A stretch of DNA of 64,000 nucleotides from Sipunculus nudus (GCA_026874595.1 CM049307.1:94710330-94774329), one strand, 5' to 3'. Positions 1 to 11,845 are shown, counted from the stretch's first letter. The notes: generated by a model not told the origin, from the letters alone. Program-made: numbers and translations.

Positions 1-172
1 CTATTCAAAGGAAAAAAATGTAGAACATATACCGTTGTGACCGCAGTGAGTTACTGATTTTATTAGGTTTACAATAATAAACAATACGTTGGAACTGATT
101 TATATCTAAAATAAATCGATTATTTTCGAACGGCATAACTCTCCTTTTGTAGATGGAATAAATTGTATATGT

Positions 173-216
<44 letters not shown>

Positions 217-335
217 TCCCAATAGACGTATGCGTTTATTTAAAGTAAACAGTTCTGCTAGGCATTAGAAAGATTGATAATATACATCATTTCATTTAAC
301 GGCAAAATAAATTATAATTCATTTGAGGCTGGACA
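1..335. other. Upstream flank of lectin locus 1
   Basis: No coding exon is visible. It contains a pure (TA)n tract at about 177-213 and AT-rich sequence. It presumably carries the promoter of locus 1, but I see no convincing TATA box at a suitable distance from the ATG at 336. Confidence 0.4.
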
Positions 336-393
336 ATGAAACCCTTCATGATGGTATTGCTGCAAATTGTTTTGATTCAGTCTTCTTGGATAG
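336..393 (+). CDS. Lectin-like locus 1, exon 1: signal peptide
   Basis: The ATG opens a 19-codon hydrophobic leader (MKPFMMVLLQIVLIQSSWI) followed by one G and a GTAATA donor at 394, so the exon ends in phase 1. The same layout (short leader, phase 1, GT donor) recurs at 11453, 26220 and 45781, each upstream of lectin-like exons. That recurrence is the main support for calling so short an exon. The protein should enter the secretory pathway. Joining this G to exon 3 (AC at 3110) makes an Asp codon, so the leader can reach the CTLD directly if the damaged exon 2 is skipped. Confidence 0.6.
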
Positions 394-1003
394 GTAATAT
401 TTAGCACATTTACTTTTTATGGCTACAAATATCACGACTTTTTTTCGCGACACGTTTACGATATGATTAACATAAGTGTTTTTATTTTGTTTGTTTAATT
501 TAAGTATTTATTTTCAAATAAAATGGGTTTTTTTAAAAATTATACACGATTATATTAACTGCCCGTAATTATGTTGATTGATACACGCCTGCTTTTAAAT
601 TTTGTACATTTTGTCATTGCTTGTACAGGTAAGGACACGATCATGATACCCCAAAGCAACATTTCACCATTGAATATCTCCCCCCCCCCCCCCCTCACAC
701 ACACACACATGAATATGTATAAAAACAACAAATATTCCCGTGAACATGAGTTGTTAATTTGAGCTTAGTCAACGACGGTGGAACTTTTGGTAATAGTTTA
801 ATTGATAAAAAAATGAACAAAATTATAACAGCAGATAATTTCCAAACAATTCTTTTTTTTTTTTAACAAAATAAAATACTACTCCGCCTTGAATCATTTG
901 TTTAGACTCACGCATATTTGATTTTAAGAAATTATCGTATGAATTTTTTTCCTACTTTGTGATTTGTACATGATATTTTTTTATGTATCATTATCCTTAT
1001 AAG
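394..1003 (+). other. Intron 1 of locus 1 with (C)15(CA)n tract
   Basis: Predicted intron between the leader and the exon-2 relic. It holds a C run at about 680-694 followed directly by a short CA repeat. No other feature is seen. Confidence 0.4.
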
Positions 1004-1212
1004 GACTAGTGCTATCGATAAATGCGAACAGTCAGGACCTGGATATAACACGTGGTGTAATCAAGAATTCAAAACACCGAGGTGTCGTGGTCTGAATCAA
1101 CGTGGAGTGCAGGCGAACAATAAAATCAGAAACATTGGTCAGGCAATCGATCTGATCCTATAAATGTCGACACAAGTACAGAAATCCAGGAAGAAGGAAC
1201 AAAAGGAATGTT
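1004..1212 (+). pseudogene. Lectin-like locus 1, broken exon 2
   Basis: This aligns with the exon-2 module of the other loci. From an acceptor at 1002-1003 the phase-1 frame starts like locus 6 (shared S-Q-D). It then has to shift frame to reach the conserved part (RCRGLNQ, compare RCLGLNQ in locus 6). The conserved end (DLIL) is followed by TAA where the homologous copies at 42.5 and 38.9 kb have CAG. The donor TGT T|GTAGGT is preserved in phase 1, as in the intact paralogue at 26824. A frameshift plus a nonsense codon make this exon unusable in frame. Because it is flanked by phase-1 introns it can be skipped without disturbing the rest. Confidence 0.6.
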
Positions 1213-1318
1213 GTAGGTGAATTTTCGTCTATGTTACCATTATATCATTCTCCACTCTGTCCCTCTTTCTTTCTCTTTCTCTCTAAATTAAAATTGAATG
1301 GGGATAGTGCATACCTAC

Positions 1319-2809
1319 TAGGGCACTGCGCGGGCTGAAAAACTGAACCCGCACCCGCCCCGCATCATGCCCTGTCAGCCCGCAGCCCGCCCCGGAATCA
1401 AAGAAATAAATTCAGCCCGCCCCGCAGTTACTATGATTGTTTCAGTCCGCACCCGCCCCGCGAAATTTTCTTTCAGCCCGCATCCGCCCCGCCCCGCATT
1501 TTAAAGTTTCCGGCCCGCAGTCGAGCCCGCAAAATAATTAAAAATAGTTTTCGGATCCAAAGGTTTACATATCAAGATATTTTACATGACATATATAATA
1601 CACGCTTATTATTAATATATATGAAATGTTTGTTGATTGGAATGAAAAATTTATTTGATTACGTTTTTGCAATAATTCAAACCATAATTCATGAAATATT
1701 TTTAAAAGACAGGTTTGATTGGTTCGATGGATTTTATTTGTACATAATAATTTAACACACCTTAAATATGTTTTCATATTTTACAGGGGAAATAAACAAA
1801 CGTTTGGTTTATTGTGTCTGTTTCTACTTAAATATATAAAAAAGTAAAGTAAAACATTAGAGTTCTTCAAAGTTATTGTACCCAAAGTGACCCTTAGAAT
1901 AGCATTGGCTAATCACAAGCCATCAAACTAAAGAGATGTGTTGCTGGTTAAATTTTTCAGTCACAATCTGCTAATAAGCTGAAACAGACTAATCAGGTCA
2001 AGGGAGTAAAGAGATAATCGGACCCATGTGGCTTTAGGTTCAGGATGTTCATTGAGATCTAGAGATGGCCAGAGCCTTGTTTCTCATAGCAATCATCAAC
2101 ACATTATGCTGTGACCAAACAGGGATTTGACAATCTAATTTACAATTAGACAGCACATGGAGTTACTATTAGATAAGGAGTCCACCTTAGGCTTTGGGCA
2201 GTTCCAGGTCAGTTGAGTCACCTACAGAGCCAGCTGTAGCCACACACTATCCACGATCATCTACCTTTTATCAAAGGTAATCAAGCCCTTGCTTTACTCC
2301 CAGCCATATTATGTAATATGTGAGACCTGACACAAGTACAGGGTTACAATCCATATACAACATCAGGCCAGGTAAATTAATACAAAGTTATGACCAGCTC
2401 CCATTGCAAAGACAATTGTTTAAAGTCTAGATCTCAGATTAAGGATGCATCATCTATTTTGTATAACAAATTGATGATATACCTAGAAAAGACACATTTG
2501 CGTATAGTGTTGTTACAAATGTCAGTCAGTGAAAGGGGTTAACAGGAATAAAATTTTTTTTTCAAATTTTAGACACCTGAAAAAATTTTATACAAAAATA
2601 CCAATTTCTTCAAATGATATTTTATTTTTAGTATATTTTTATATTCATGTTTTACTGAACTGCCAGATCGTCAACCCGCAGCCCTCTCCGCCCTGCACAG
2701 ACGTCATTTCGGCCTGCCCCGCCCCGCACTTTCTTAGATGTAGCCCGCCCCAGAAAGATTCCTATGCGGGGGCCCGCGGGGGTCAAAACCCGCCCCACGC
2801 AGGGCCCTA
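1319..2809. mobile_element. Non-autonomous hAT-like DNA transposon, 1491 bp
   Basis: Terminal inverted repeats are visible: TAGGGCACTGCGCGGGCTG at the left and TAGGGCCCTGCGTGGGGCG as the reverse complement of the right end (15 of 19 match). An 8-bp target duplication that is typical of hAT flanks them: ATACCTAC at 1311-1318 and GTACCTAC at 2810-2817, 7 of 8 matching. Both subterminal regions are packed with GC-rich CCCGCCCCGC-type motifs, in sharp contrast to the AT-rich surroundings. The interior has no transposase reading frame, so the element would depend on an autonomous relative. It sits in the predicted intron between exon 2 and exon 3 of lectin locus 1. Confidence 0.75.
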
Positions 2810-3109
2810 GTACCTACCCAAACACAAATAGAAACGACTGTGATTTCTAGTTTAATAATTTTAATTTAATTAAACAAACTTTGCTTTTTAACATTTTTCT
2901 ATATCAAGATTTTTTGATATCTCAATTTATTTTGAAATTTTGCGATTATTTTTAAAATTAATGGTAAAAATATGATGACTGCCAAATGCTGTTTTGCAAT
3001 AAGAATAATTGTTTTTTAACCAGAAATAAGGCGTGTGGGTGAACAATATTGATGAGAATTGAATATTGACGGTTTGCGTACTGGCTTAATGCTATATGTT
3101 ATTCCTCAG

Positions 3110-3314
3110 ACCAATGCGATTCTTCATATGGCAACCAACTTATGTACAGCGTATTCGGAATTAGGTCGTGCTACAGGCATGAAAAGTATGTCATGAGCAT
3201 ACAAGAGGCACTGGAACTCTGTAACGATGATGGAGGGCACCTATTGAGCATAGAGACCGGAGATGAACAAAATCATATCAAAGAAACCTTCGAAAAGTTG
3301 GATGCACTGGATGA
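3110..3314 (+). CDS. Lectin-like locus 1, exon 3: N-terminal half of CTLD
   Basis: The acceptor ATTCCTCAG precedes AC-CAA-TGC. The translated exon begins QCDSSYG, then SCYRHEK, the helix-2 signature EALELCNDDGGHLLSIET and EQNHIKETF. This is the classic CTLD order: N-terminal Cys pair, Cys1, G-x-x-L-x-x-I-E, E-x-x-x-I. The exon is 205 nt, whereas the paralogues are 204, 201 and 192 nt (multiples of three). The only donor that fits is GAT GA|GTGTTG in phase 2, which matches exon 4 of this locus starting one base off. The donor is weak. No damage is seen within the exon. Confidence 0.72.
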
Positions 3315-4503
3315 GTGTTGTGTGTTTTTTAAGTCAGTGGGTTCATGCCTAATACATTGGATACAAGGCATCGTAAAAGCTAAACAATTAGTTTGTGTAT
3401 AAATGAGGAACTATCTATTCAATACAATCTGATTAACTATTTCAGTACATCTCCTTCACGGATATATCATATGCCTTTTACATACAGATATGACAGGTAT
3501 GAATAGGTATACAGGTATGAATATATCTCCATTGAAACATATCAAAACATTTTAAGGACTTACCTACCCACATAAACTCCAAAACGGTACATTTTTTTTA
3601 ATAATGTGCAAATAAGATCTTCTCCTGCTTGAAAACGATTTCCGTCAAGTAGGGTTAAATCAGCATTTACTCGCAGTATTGAAATAAACTTGATAATGTA
3701 TTATCAAAGCCTTACTTGAATAATTTCTATTTACTTCATGAAACACCAATTACCGATATTCTAATATTGGCATTTGTATCGGAGTTTAAACACATTTTCA
3801 AATTATAACAACTTTTCTCTATAATTCCTCAAAATGGCGCTTATCAACGTGCAGAAAGTCCTTCTGGTAACATTTATAAGCTGGTTGTCAAGAATAACAA
3901 ATGTACGTGCCTAATTACCTATTCTATTTACTTGGATAGCTATAGATAAGGTATGATATATTTATTATACCCATAAAATATCCAGGAGTATGTGTAGTTA
4001 ACAAGTCATTATTCGATTTACATGTGTATGAAAGACAAAAGCAGAGCTAAAACCAACAAAAAGTGCTTTCACATATGTCTGTGATTTTTTCGAGTGGGTA
4101 GTTTTTATTTTCCTTAAAAGTCAGTGGAGCGTTTCTACACATCTGTTCTTAGGGTAGGCAAACTGTAACTTATCCTTTGTTGTTCGTACTGCAGACAACA
4201 GCTTACTCAGTATAACCATTCCATGAAAGTCCCCCACAATTTGTTTGAGTGCGAGATGTCTGTATTATTTGAGAACGCTCGAAGTTTAATTTGTACAGGT
4301 ATATTTGTTATTTCCCGCATCTCTTGTACTTTTCACAGCCTGAACAAATTCATTTAAATGGCACTGAAAAATATGGAAGAGTTCTATTGGATGGTTATTC
4401 AGCAAGAGAGACCGATCATGCCAGCAGCTTTGAGATTATTTTGTTACACAGTACACGGAAAAAGCTGTACCCGTTTCATCTATATTATTATTTTTATCCG
4501 CAG
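3315..4503 (+). other. Intron 3 of locus 1
   Basis: Predicted 1189-bp intron between the two CTLD halves. I see no exon, element or RNA gene in it. The polypyrimidine/acceptor region ends TTTTTATCCGCAG at 4503. Confidence 0.45.
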
Positions 4504-4732
4504 AAGCATGTGGAACTCGTTTTGTACCAGCGGGCTGTATGTGAACAGAAAGTGGATGTGGGGAGGGACAGGTGAAGTGATTGGGTACGACAACTGGGCT
4601 AAACACCAACATGCTACACTGATGGAAGGAACATCCGCCATCACAATGCAGCGGAAGACTCTTGAGTGGTTTCGCTCCTGGATATCTACCCCTTCCATCG
4701 TGATTTGCGAGAAACCCATAAAATGTGATTAA
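4504..4732 (+). CDS. Lectin-like locus 1, exon 4: C-terminal half of CTLD
   Basis: After the CAG acceptor, one base completes the codon from exon 3 (GA+A). The frame then reads FCTSGLYV, KWMWGGTGEV, YDNWAK, SAITMQR, SWISTPSIVICEKPIKCD and stops at TAA. The order TSG...W-x-W...TG...W...ICE is that of the second half of a C-type lectin fold. No EPN/QPD or WND calcium/sugar motif is present, so canonical carbohydrate binding is doubtful. The Cys that paralogues have three residues before I-C (STPC) is Ser here. A last Cys follows ICE by six residues, as in locus 6. Exons 1+3+4 total 492 nt and stay open (163 aa). Confidence 0.72.
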
Positions 4733-5788
4733 AAACACTAATCCCAGAGTAAGCCAACACGGAGTTGGCACATAATATGTGAAGAATATAATTATTTTAC
4801 CTTTGTGACATTTTAGTCTTCTTAATCAGGGGTATGAAGAATTGCCATGAAGAACGTCAGAAGGCTGATACCTAACATACAATGTGTTGCCAATGTGCTG
4901 CTTCAGTTAGTGTTCATTTTATTGTGTCTAATGTTAATTGTATAGACTGATATCGTGTTTAATATTATGCCTGGCACTTTTTGACATACATGTATTACAA
5001 TAGTAATTTTTTATTCATTGTCACGCTTTTGAATTGGTGTAATTAACCTATAGTGAACATTGGTGTCATACACTATTTTGTGGGAAACAGTGCTGAATTA
5101 CATATGAAAATTAAGTAATGTCATAAGTAATCATGCATCAAAGATGCCATCAGTAAGCCTATCCTGTGAGGCAACGTGTTATATAAAGCAGAGAACTTTG
5201 CATAACAATTTTCAAGTTTAGATCACTTAAATGTGGCTCACTGTCATATAAGGAGAATTGCAACCTCATCTGTACAACAGCAACAAAAAAGTCTTACAAA
5301 CATCTATTCACCTTATGTGCATTCTAAAGGCTGATTTTGTTTACCATCAGGGAGATGATTATTATTCTGATAGTTTCATTCACAGACTATACCAGTTTTA
5401 TCCACAGAGTATACATATTTTCATCCCCATACCATACATATTCTAAGACAATTATCTGTCATATATGTGTCATGACGTCGTTACTACAAATACTAAACTG
5501 ATCATTAAACAGGGTTCTACAACAAAAAAGTCTGTTCAAGATTTTTTTACTTCGGATTATATCTGCATAATAACGTATAACATTCATACAAAAATTCCTG
5601 GTAATATAGCTCCTGGTTATAATATTCATAACTTTATTCACACTAAAACACTGAAGGCGTCCAATTTAGAAACGTATCATATTTAGTGTACGTTTATTCA
5701 TTTGATTTGTAGATGTATGTCGTAAAATAAACATTTTCTTTTCCTTCATATCTTGTCGTGCATAAATAGAGTCTTAACTTCAGGATCG
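4733..5788. other. 3' flank of locus 1, no gene seen
   Basis: AT-rich sequence after the stop codon, with short open frames lacking recognisable features. No convincing polyadenylation signal close to the stop codon was identified. Confidence 0.35.
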
Positions 5789-6050
5789 ACTTCTGGGGCT
5801 CAAGAGTAGAGCACAGGACTCAAAGCCTGGAGATCCTGAGTTCGAATCTCAGCCAAGGCGCTGAGATTCTTCACGGTCGGTGCCGACTCACGATGAGCTG
5901 TTTGCAGGTTTAATGGAAAGACTCTGTTTCACTAAAAATTAGTTCCCCTTTCCACGGCCTCTTATAGTAGTCAGGTTTATACTATGAAACCTTTCATTGT
6001 CGTACAATGTCCTTATGACACATTGCTATTTGCCGATAGGAAAAAAGGCC
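5789..6050 (+). repeat. tRNA-derived SINE-like element
   Basis: The head resembles a tRNA: a box-A-like GGGGCTCAAGAGTAGAGC stretch at about 5795-5812 and a good box B (GAGTTCGAATCTC) at about 5838-5850, about 30 bp apart. A non-tRNA body continues past them. No CCA-compatible acceptor stem is seen, so it is not a functional tRNA. The end is approximate. It is the same tRNA-head type as the element at 32.08-32.48 kb on the other strand, but the bodies differ. Confidence 0.55.
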
Positions 6051-7541
6051 CATGATCATGAAATATACATTAAGAAAAAAATCGCCTTGCAAAACAGCCC
6101 GGACGTCCTTCAAAATTAACATTAGATGTATAAATTATATATCGTTATATAATATATTTGAAATTTTAACAATTTTAGATATTTTAAATTTTAAAAGCTT
6201 CCTTAATATTAAGCAACCAGTATTAGCAAACCACTTTTAATTGGGCTTAAAAAAAACTACGTGACTATATCTCAAAAATGTTTTTATCCGCTACTTTTTT
6301 TTTCTTTCGTGTCAAAAAAATAATAGAATTTTTATTGGTTCAAAAATTAAAAAAAAAATTAAGGTAAATTTAATAATAAACAGATACATTGCATTGCGGC
6401 ATTATTGTTAAAAGGGAATTTTTTTGCAATACCGAAAAGATTGATGTAGGGCTGGTCAATATTAAAGCAATGGTCAATCCAAATTATATGAATAAAACAT
6501 ATAATTACAGGTGCGTCTCTCATTAAGTCATCCTGTATAAGCGTACGCCTCCTGGACAATAAGTGATATGGAAGTTCCATGAAAAAAAGATCGTTTACTT
6601 TAACTTTACTGATAATCAGCCTAGTCTACTTTGCAAGAATATTTGTCCGAATATGTTTAAAAATAATTCATGCTCCAAACAAACGTATCGTCTCAGTCTT
6701 CTAACAATTTAATATTTGGTGTCGCCTATAAATTAGTTTACGGATTCGTAGATCAATAAATATTTGATTTTGTAATGAATGTAATTCTGTCAATTTAGTA
6801 AAATTTAATATAGTTCTTATTAAATCATCAAGCGGGTCTAATAGCTCCCCATTATATGTCTCTCCATGTTCACCTGTATACTTTCAAACGCATATAATAC
6901 GATGGTTATTTCGCACATATCCTCAACACATTAAGCCATCAATCATTAACGTCTATGGTTCATATACCATCTTAGTCATGTTAAGATGTTCCTCAGTTCC
7001 GCTGCTAATGTCTTTATAAGCCGAAGACAGGAGCAATTCAACTATAGGGTGAGTTGTTTGAACGTTTCGCTGACTTATTTCTATTTTACGAACCCTTTCG
7101 TTTATTACGTTCATCGAATTTATTCCATGATTAAGCAAAATTACACTTAGAAAAAAGCTTAAGAAATTGACATGGTTTATCTTATCGAGACCTCTTCTAG
7201 TGGTAAACCCTTTTAGGACTGGGGTGAACATGGTGGCCTACCCTTTGCATTATATCTGCAGGACACGTGCAGATGGTGTTTATATATCAAAGGACATTAT
7301 CGTAAAGACAGACTCAGGTCTATTCGAATTTAAGGGTAAGATGATTCGAACAAATCCGAATACAATTTTATGCTGCCAGCTCATGGTGTGATAGTGAATC
7401 TTAAAGAAGAAATATGAGGTACTTCACTTCCAGCTAAACAAAACACAAATCCAGATAGGGATGAAAGAAACAAAAATCTAATATTGCATTACCACGATAG
7501 TTTCTTGAGTTGTTATATTGCACAACAGCAAAGAATCAGGT
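6051..7541. other. Intergenic, nothing recognised
   Basis: AT-rich DNA with only short reading frames that carry no domain signature. No repeat or exon is recognised. Confidence 0.35.
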
Positions 7542-9330
7542 GTTAGGAGGGTTACAGTAAGGTATATAAATATCACATAGTAAGGAGTGGTACTGTACGG
7601 TATATAAAGACCATTTAGTAAGGAGTGTTACAGTAAGGTCTATAAAGTCCATGTAATAAAGAGTGTTACAGTTAGGTTTATAAAGACAATGTAGTGAGTG
7701 TTACAGGAAGGTCTATAGAGATCACGTAGTAAGGAGTGTTACAGGAAGGTCTATAAAGATCAGGTAGTAAGGAATGGTACAGTAAGGACTTTAAAGATCA
7801 GGTAGTGAGGACTGGTAGAGGAAGGTCTATAAATATCAGGTAGTGAGGACTGGTACAGTAAGGACTATAAAGATCAGGTAGTGAGAACTGGTACATGAAG
7901 GTCTATAAAGATCATGTAGTGAGGAATGGTACAGTAAGGACTATAAAGATCAGGTAGTGAGGACTGGTACAGGAAGGTCTATAAAGATCAGGTAGTGGGT
8001 ATGGTACAGGAAGGTCTATAAAGATCAGGTAGTTGGGAGTGGTACAGGAAGGTCTATAAAGATCAGGTAGTGAGGACTGGTACAGTAAGGTCTATAAAGA
8101 CCAGGTAGTGAGGACTGGTACAGGAAGGTCTATAAAGAACAGGTAGTGAGGACTGGTACAGGAAGGTCTATAAAGATCTGGTAGTGAGGAGTGGTACAGG
8201 AAGGTCTGTAAAGATCAGGTAGTGAGGACTGGTACAGTAAGGACAACAAAGATCAGGTAGTGAGGACTGGTACAGTAAGGTCTATAAAGATCAGGTAGTG
8301 AGGACTGGTACAGTAAAGACTATAAAGATCAGGTAGTGAGGAGTGGTACAGTAAGGACTATAAAGATCAGGTAGTGAGGAGTGGTAAAGTAAGGCCTATA
8401 AAGATCAGGTAGTGAGGAGTGGTACAGTAAGGTCTATAAAGATCAGGTAGTGAGGACTGGTAGAGTAAGGTCTATAAAGATCAGGTAGCGAGGACTGGCA
8501 CAGTAAGGTCTATAAAGATCAGGTAGTGAGGACTGATACAGGAAGGTCTATAAAGATCAGGTAGTGAGGACTGGTACAGAAAGGTCTATAAAGATCAGGT
8601 AGTGAGGACTGGTACAGGAAGGTCTATAAAGATCAGGTAGTGAGGACTGGTACAGTAAGGACCATAAAGATCAGGTAGTGAGGACTGGTACAGGAAGGTC
8701 TATAAAGATCAGGTAGTGAGGACTGGTACAGGAAGGTCTATAAAGATCAGGTAGTGAGGACTGGTACAGGAGGGTCTATAAAGGTCAGGTAGTGAGGAGT
8801 GTTACAGTAAGGACTATTAAGATCAGGTAGTGAGGAGTGTTACAGTAAGGACTATAAAGATCAGGTAGTGGGGAGTGGTACAGTAAGGTCTATAAAGATC
8901 AGGTAGTGGGGAGTGGTACAGTAAGGCCTATAAAGATTAGGTAGTGGGGAGTGTTACAGTAAGGCCTATAAACCCCAGGTAGTGGGGAGTGTTACAGTAA
9001 GGCCTATAAAGCGCAGGTAGTGAGGAGTGTTACAGTAAGGCCTGTAAAGCTCAGGTAATGAGCAGTGTTACAGTAAGGCCTATAAAGCTCAGGTAGTGAG
9101 CAGTATTACAGTAAGGACTATAAAGATGAGGTAGTGAGGAGTGTTTCAGTAAGGACTATAAAGATCAGGTAGTGAGGAGTGTTACAGTAAGGTCTATAAA
9201 AATCAGGTAGTGAGGAGTGTTATAGTAAGGTCTATAAAGATCAGGTAGTGAGGACTGCTACAGTTAGGTCTATAAAGATCATGTAGTGAGGAGTGTTACA
9301 GTTATGCCTTTAAAGACCATGTTGTGTAAA
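7542..9330. repeat. 38-bp minisatellite, about 47 copies
   Basis: A direct tandem repeat whose core reads GGTCTATAAAGATCAGGTAG followed by TGAGGACTGGTACAGGAA, 38 bp in total. The central copies (about 7.9-8.8 kb) are nearly identical. The outer copies diverge gradually and carry variants such as GAGTG for GACTG and GTAAGG for GGAAGG. The period is not a multiple of three and stops occur in every frame on both strands, so it is non-coding. Each unit contains TATAAA. It lies between lectin loci 1 and 2. Confidence 0.95.
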
Positions 9331-9485
9331 CGTATAAGAATTATCCGTGGCGTTTTCAAGTAACTCACTATCTGCTGGTTAATTTATTCTGACCAGTCCA
9401 TTATATGTTGTTGTCCTCAGAATTGTAAAACTATACCTATCAAATAATACCAGCTGACAGCAATAAGCGTGTTGTAAATGGGCCT
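9331..9485. other. Short spacer after the minisatellite
   Basis: Unique AT-rich sequence, no feature seen. Confidence 0.35.
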
Positions 9486-9610
9486 ATTCTCATATCTGGC
9501 GAGGGTTAAAACGCTTGACTCCCATTGCTGGCGACCCGGGTGCGATTCCGACATAGCTATGAGAGAATGGGATGGTAGTTGCCCGGTTTTATCTTCACTC
9601 ATGATATTTT
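9486..9610 (+). repeat. Second type of tRNA-derived SINE-like repeat
   Basis: A box-A-like TGGCGAGGGTTAAAACGC at about 9497-9514 is followed by CTCCCATTGCTGGCGACCC and a near-consensus box B (GGGTGCGATTCC, about 9538-9549). Spacing fits a tRNA-type internal promoter. No cloverleaf is evident, so a SINE fragment is more likely than a tRNA gene. Borders are approximate. Confidence 0.45.
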
Positions 9611-10319
9611 TTTTGGTTGTAAGTGGTCCTACTTTTTTTTAATTTTGGCGTATAGATAGATCTCCTAACTTTGACGAATACACCTCACGAAGATTATCTT
9701 ATGTTGTTCAGAAACATTAATTCTAGGACCACATATTTGCATTCATAATATAATGGTGAATTTTAGTAACCCACCACTCAGTTCTCAGACACGCTCATAA
9801 GATTTACTCAAACCGACCTCTGACGTCAGCTCAGGATAATCGGGTGGACGGCTAGGATATATAACCCGGATTCGACTGTCCATGTATAGTCATTGGCACT
9901 CGAGATATCTATATTTGAACCTCGTTCGTGTTTGCCCGTGTCTGATAGTTAAGGCTGCACTTCATACTTAATAAGTATTTGTAACACGAAACGATTTGAA
10001 TGAGCAAAATTTTAAATATTTTACTGAATTATATATACCTTAACCGTTGGAAGCTAAGGATAAAGGTAGACTATGTTATATGGATCTAAACTAAACTGAA
10101 TAAATCAACCGTCACCTTGACAGTAGTCTGACAGCGATTTGTTTGCAATTAGGTAGTAGTTCTACTGAGTTTTAATTTGTCATTATTTATAAAATAGTCA
10201 TTTTAGTAACCCTCCATTAAATTAAAGTTCTACGGTATATAATTATAGGGATCCTATTACTCTTGTTTATATATTGTTAGACATTTAAACGATGGGTATT
10301 ATATACAACAATATATATG

Positions 10320-10381
<62 letters not shown>

Positions 10382-11452
10382 TATGAAAATGCACAAATGG
10401 TCTTTCCATATATTATTAACATTATGTAGGCATTTCCCCTTAGAATAAATATTTACAGAATGTTTATAGGAGCAATTTTTAAGATAGACTTTTGCCTGTG
10501 ACGAGCTGTGTGCATGGACGATGCAACATTTGTAAGTTTACTGAATCATATGGTTATCTTTGTAATGCTGGCATAATGATATGTGTGATTGTCATGAATG
10601 ACAATTGCGCTTTTAGGGAGCTCGACGTGATGACACATTTATTGTCGCCGATATGCACATAATATAGACAGTGATTTTGTGTAAGTTAATCCAAATAAGT
10701 TTATACCTAATTGAGTAAAGGCAGCTTTCAGTGTGGTAGAAGCCTATAGAGGCTCGATCAGTAACAGACCTGTGCACACCTTTGTATTCAATTCAAGAGC
10801 AAAATAGAATGCCGTAAATACCATACATTTGTAAAACTTTCGTGTAACTGTGTAACGTGGGCAATCGATGTTATATTTCTAACATAAAAATATATATTAA
10901 TGCTAATATATAACAGACTACACAGACATGAGAGACCTAACAGACAATACAACCACACATTATGATAATGCGTTTATGAAAATAACATTAAATTGAGTTA
11001 CATATAACAACGCGAGCAGTCTAAATAGCCAATCTTAGACTCGTCCCTCAATCAGCTACAAAAGAAAATAAGTGACATATGAATAACAGAAAGGGTAGTG
11101 TTTCGGATCATTCATTCTCAGACACTTTGTTTTATGATTGGAGTAATTTCCCAAATTGTTTAACAAATTTGTGACATATTTTTATTGAGAAATAAATATC
11201 AAGGTAAATGAGAAAGGTCGATGAGTTTTGGGACGATGGATGCAAATGTGTTTTGGACCTTATGACACTGGTAACGCTAGTGATTAAAATAGTGATCAGA
11301 TCCTGCGATCTCTCTTTAATAGTTATGAGCGATACCGAGTTACAAAATCATCTGTCCAAACCTTTCCAGTAGAAAAGAAAGTAAAATTATAAAATCATAT
11401 ATACATATACATAATAATCATTTTGGTTTATGCCACAGGTAGAATTATGATA
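9611..11452. other. Intergenic with long (TA)n tract
   Basis: No exon or domain is seen. A (TA)n tract of about 55 bp lies at 10321-10377. A TATAAAA at about 11388-11394 could be the core promoter of locus 2, but it lies 59 bp above the ATG and is unproven. Confidence 0.35.
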
Positions 11453-11483
11453 ATGGATTATGCATTCCTGTTCCTTATGCACG
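11453..11483 (+). pseudogene. Lectin-like locus 2, exon 1: short leader
   Basis: ATG opens MDYAFLFLMH and ends with a G before GTAAGG, phase 1. It pairs closely with MDYTFLGFIL at 26220. Together with the first residues of exon 2 (GWLLH) it gives a short hydrophobic leader. The exon itself is undamaged, but the locus is broken in exons 3 and 4, so it is filed as part of a pseudogene. Confidence 0.55.
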
Positions 11484-11845
11484 GTAAGGTCTTCTTATTT
11501 ACATTGAATAATATTTTGTGTCTTGTTTTTGTGATAATAAATATATATTTTTAAGTGGTAGCATTTAAACATATGTAGAAGAGTATATTTAACCCGTTTC
11601 TAACACCTCCTCAGGGGTATTACATATCCATTCCTCTATGGTATTTTATCTCTCATTAAACAAAATGTGTTTGGCCGGTTCTGCACGGTTTAACCCTTTA
11701 ATCATTATTTCTTTACTGTTGGTGGCTGCTTTTGACAATAGCATGTAATGTCACATGAGCTCTTTTTCAATATTCTTCCTTGTATAATCCTTTAATAAAA
11801 AATTGGGCCTCTGAACTAAAAATATAATTTGCTGTTTCATTTGAG
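11484..11845 (+). other. Intron 1 of locus 2
   Basis: Predicted 362-bp intron with GTAAGG donor and TTTCATTTGAG acceptor. It contains nothing else recognisable. Confidence 0.5.

Noticed and set aside
2529-2810. 93-codon frame in the GC-rich right end of the hAT-like element
   Set aside because: Low-complexity Pro/Cys/Ala translation of the CCCGCCCC motifs, not a protein.
4436-4771. Two minus-strand frames opposite locus 1 exon 4
   Set aside because: Shadows of the CTLD exon; the + strand frame carries the family motifs and the minus frames do not.
5789-5862. Genuine tRNA gene at 5.8 kb (and 9.5, 25.3, 32.4 kb)
   Set aside because: Internal promoter boxes are present but no acceptor stem or cloverleaf; bodies continue as repeats, so SINE-like elements are more likely.
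7542-9330. Possible CRISPR-like array
   Set aside because: Units are direct 38-bp repeats without unique spacers, in a eukaryotic-looking context; it is a minisatellite.
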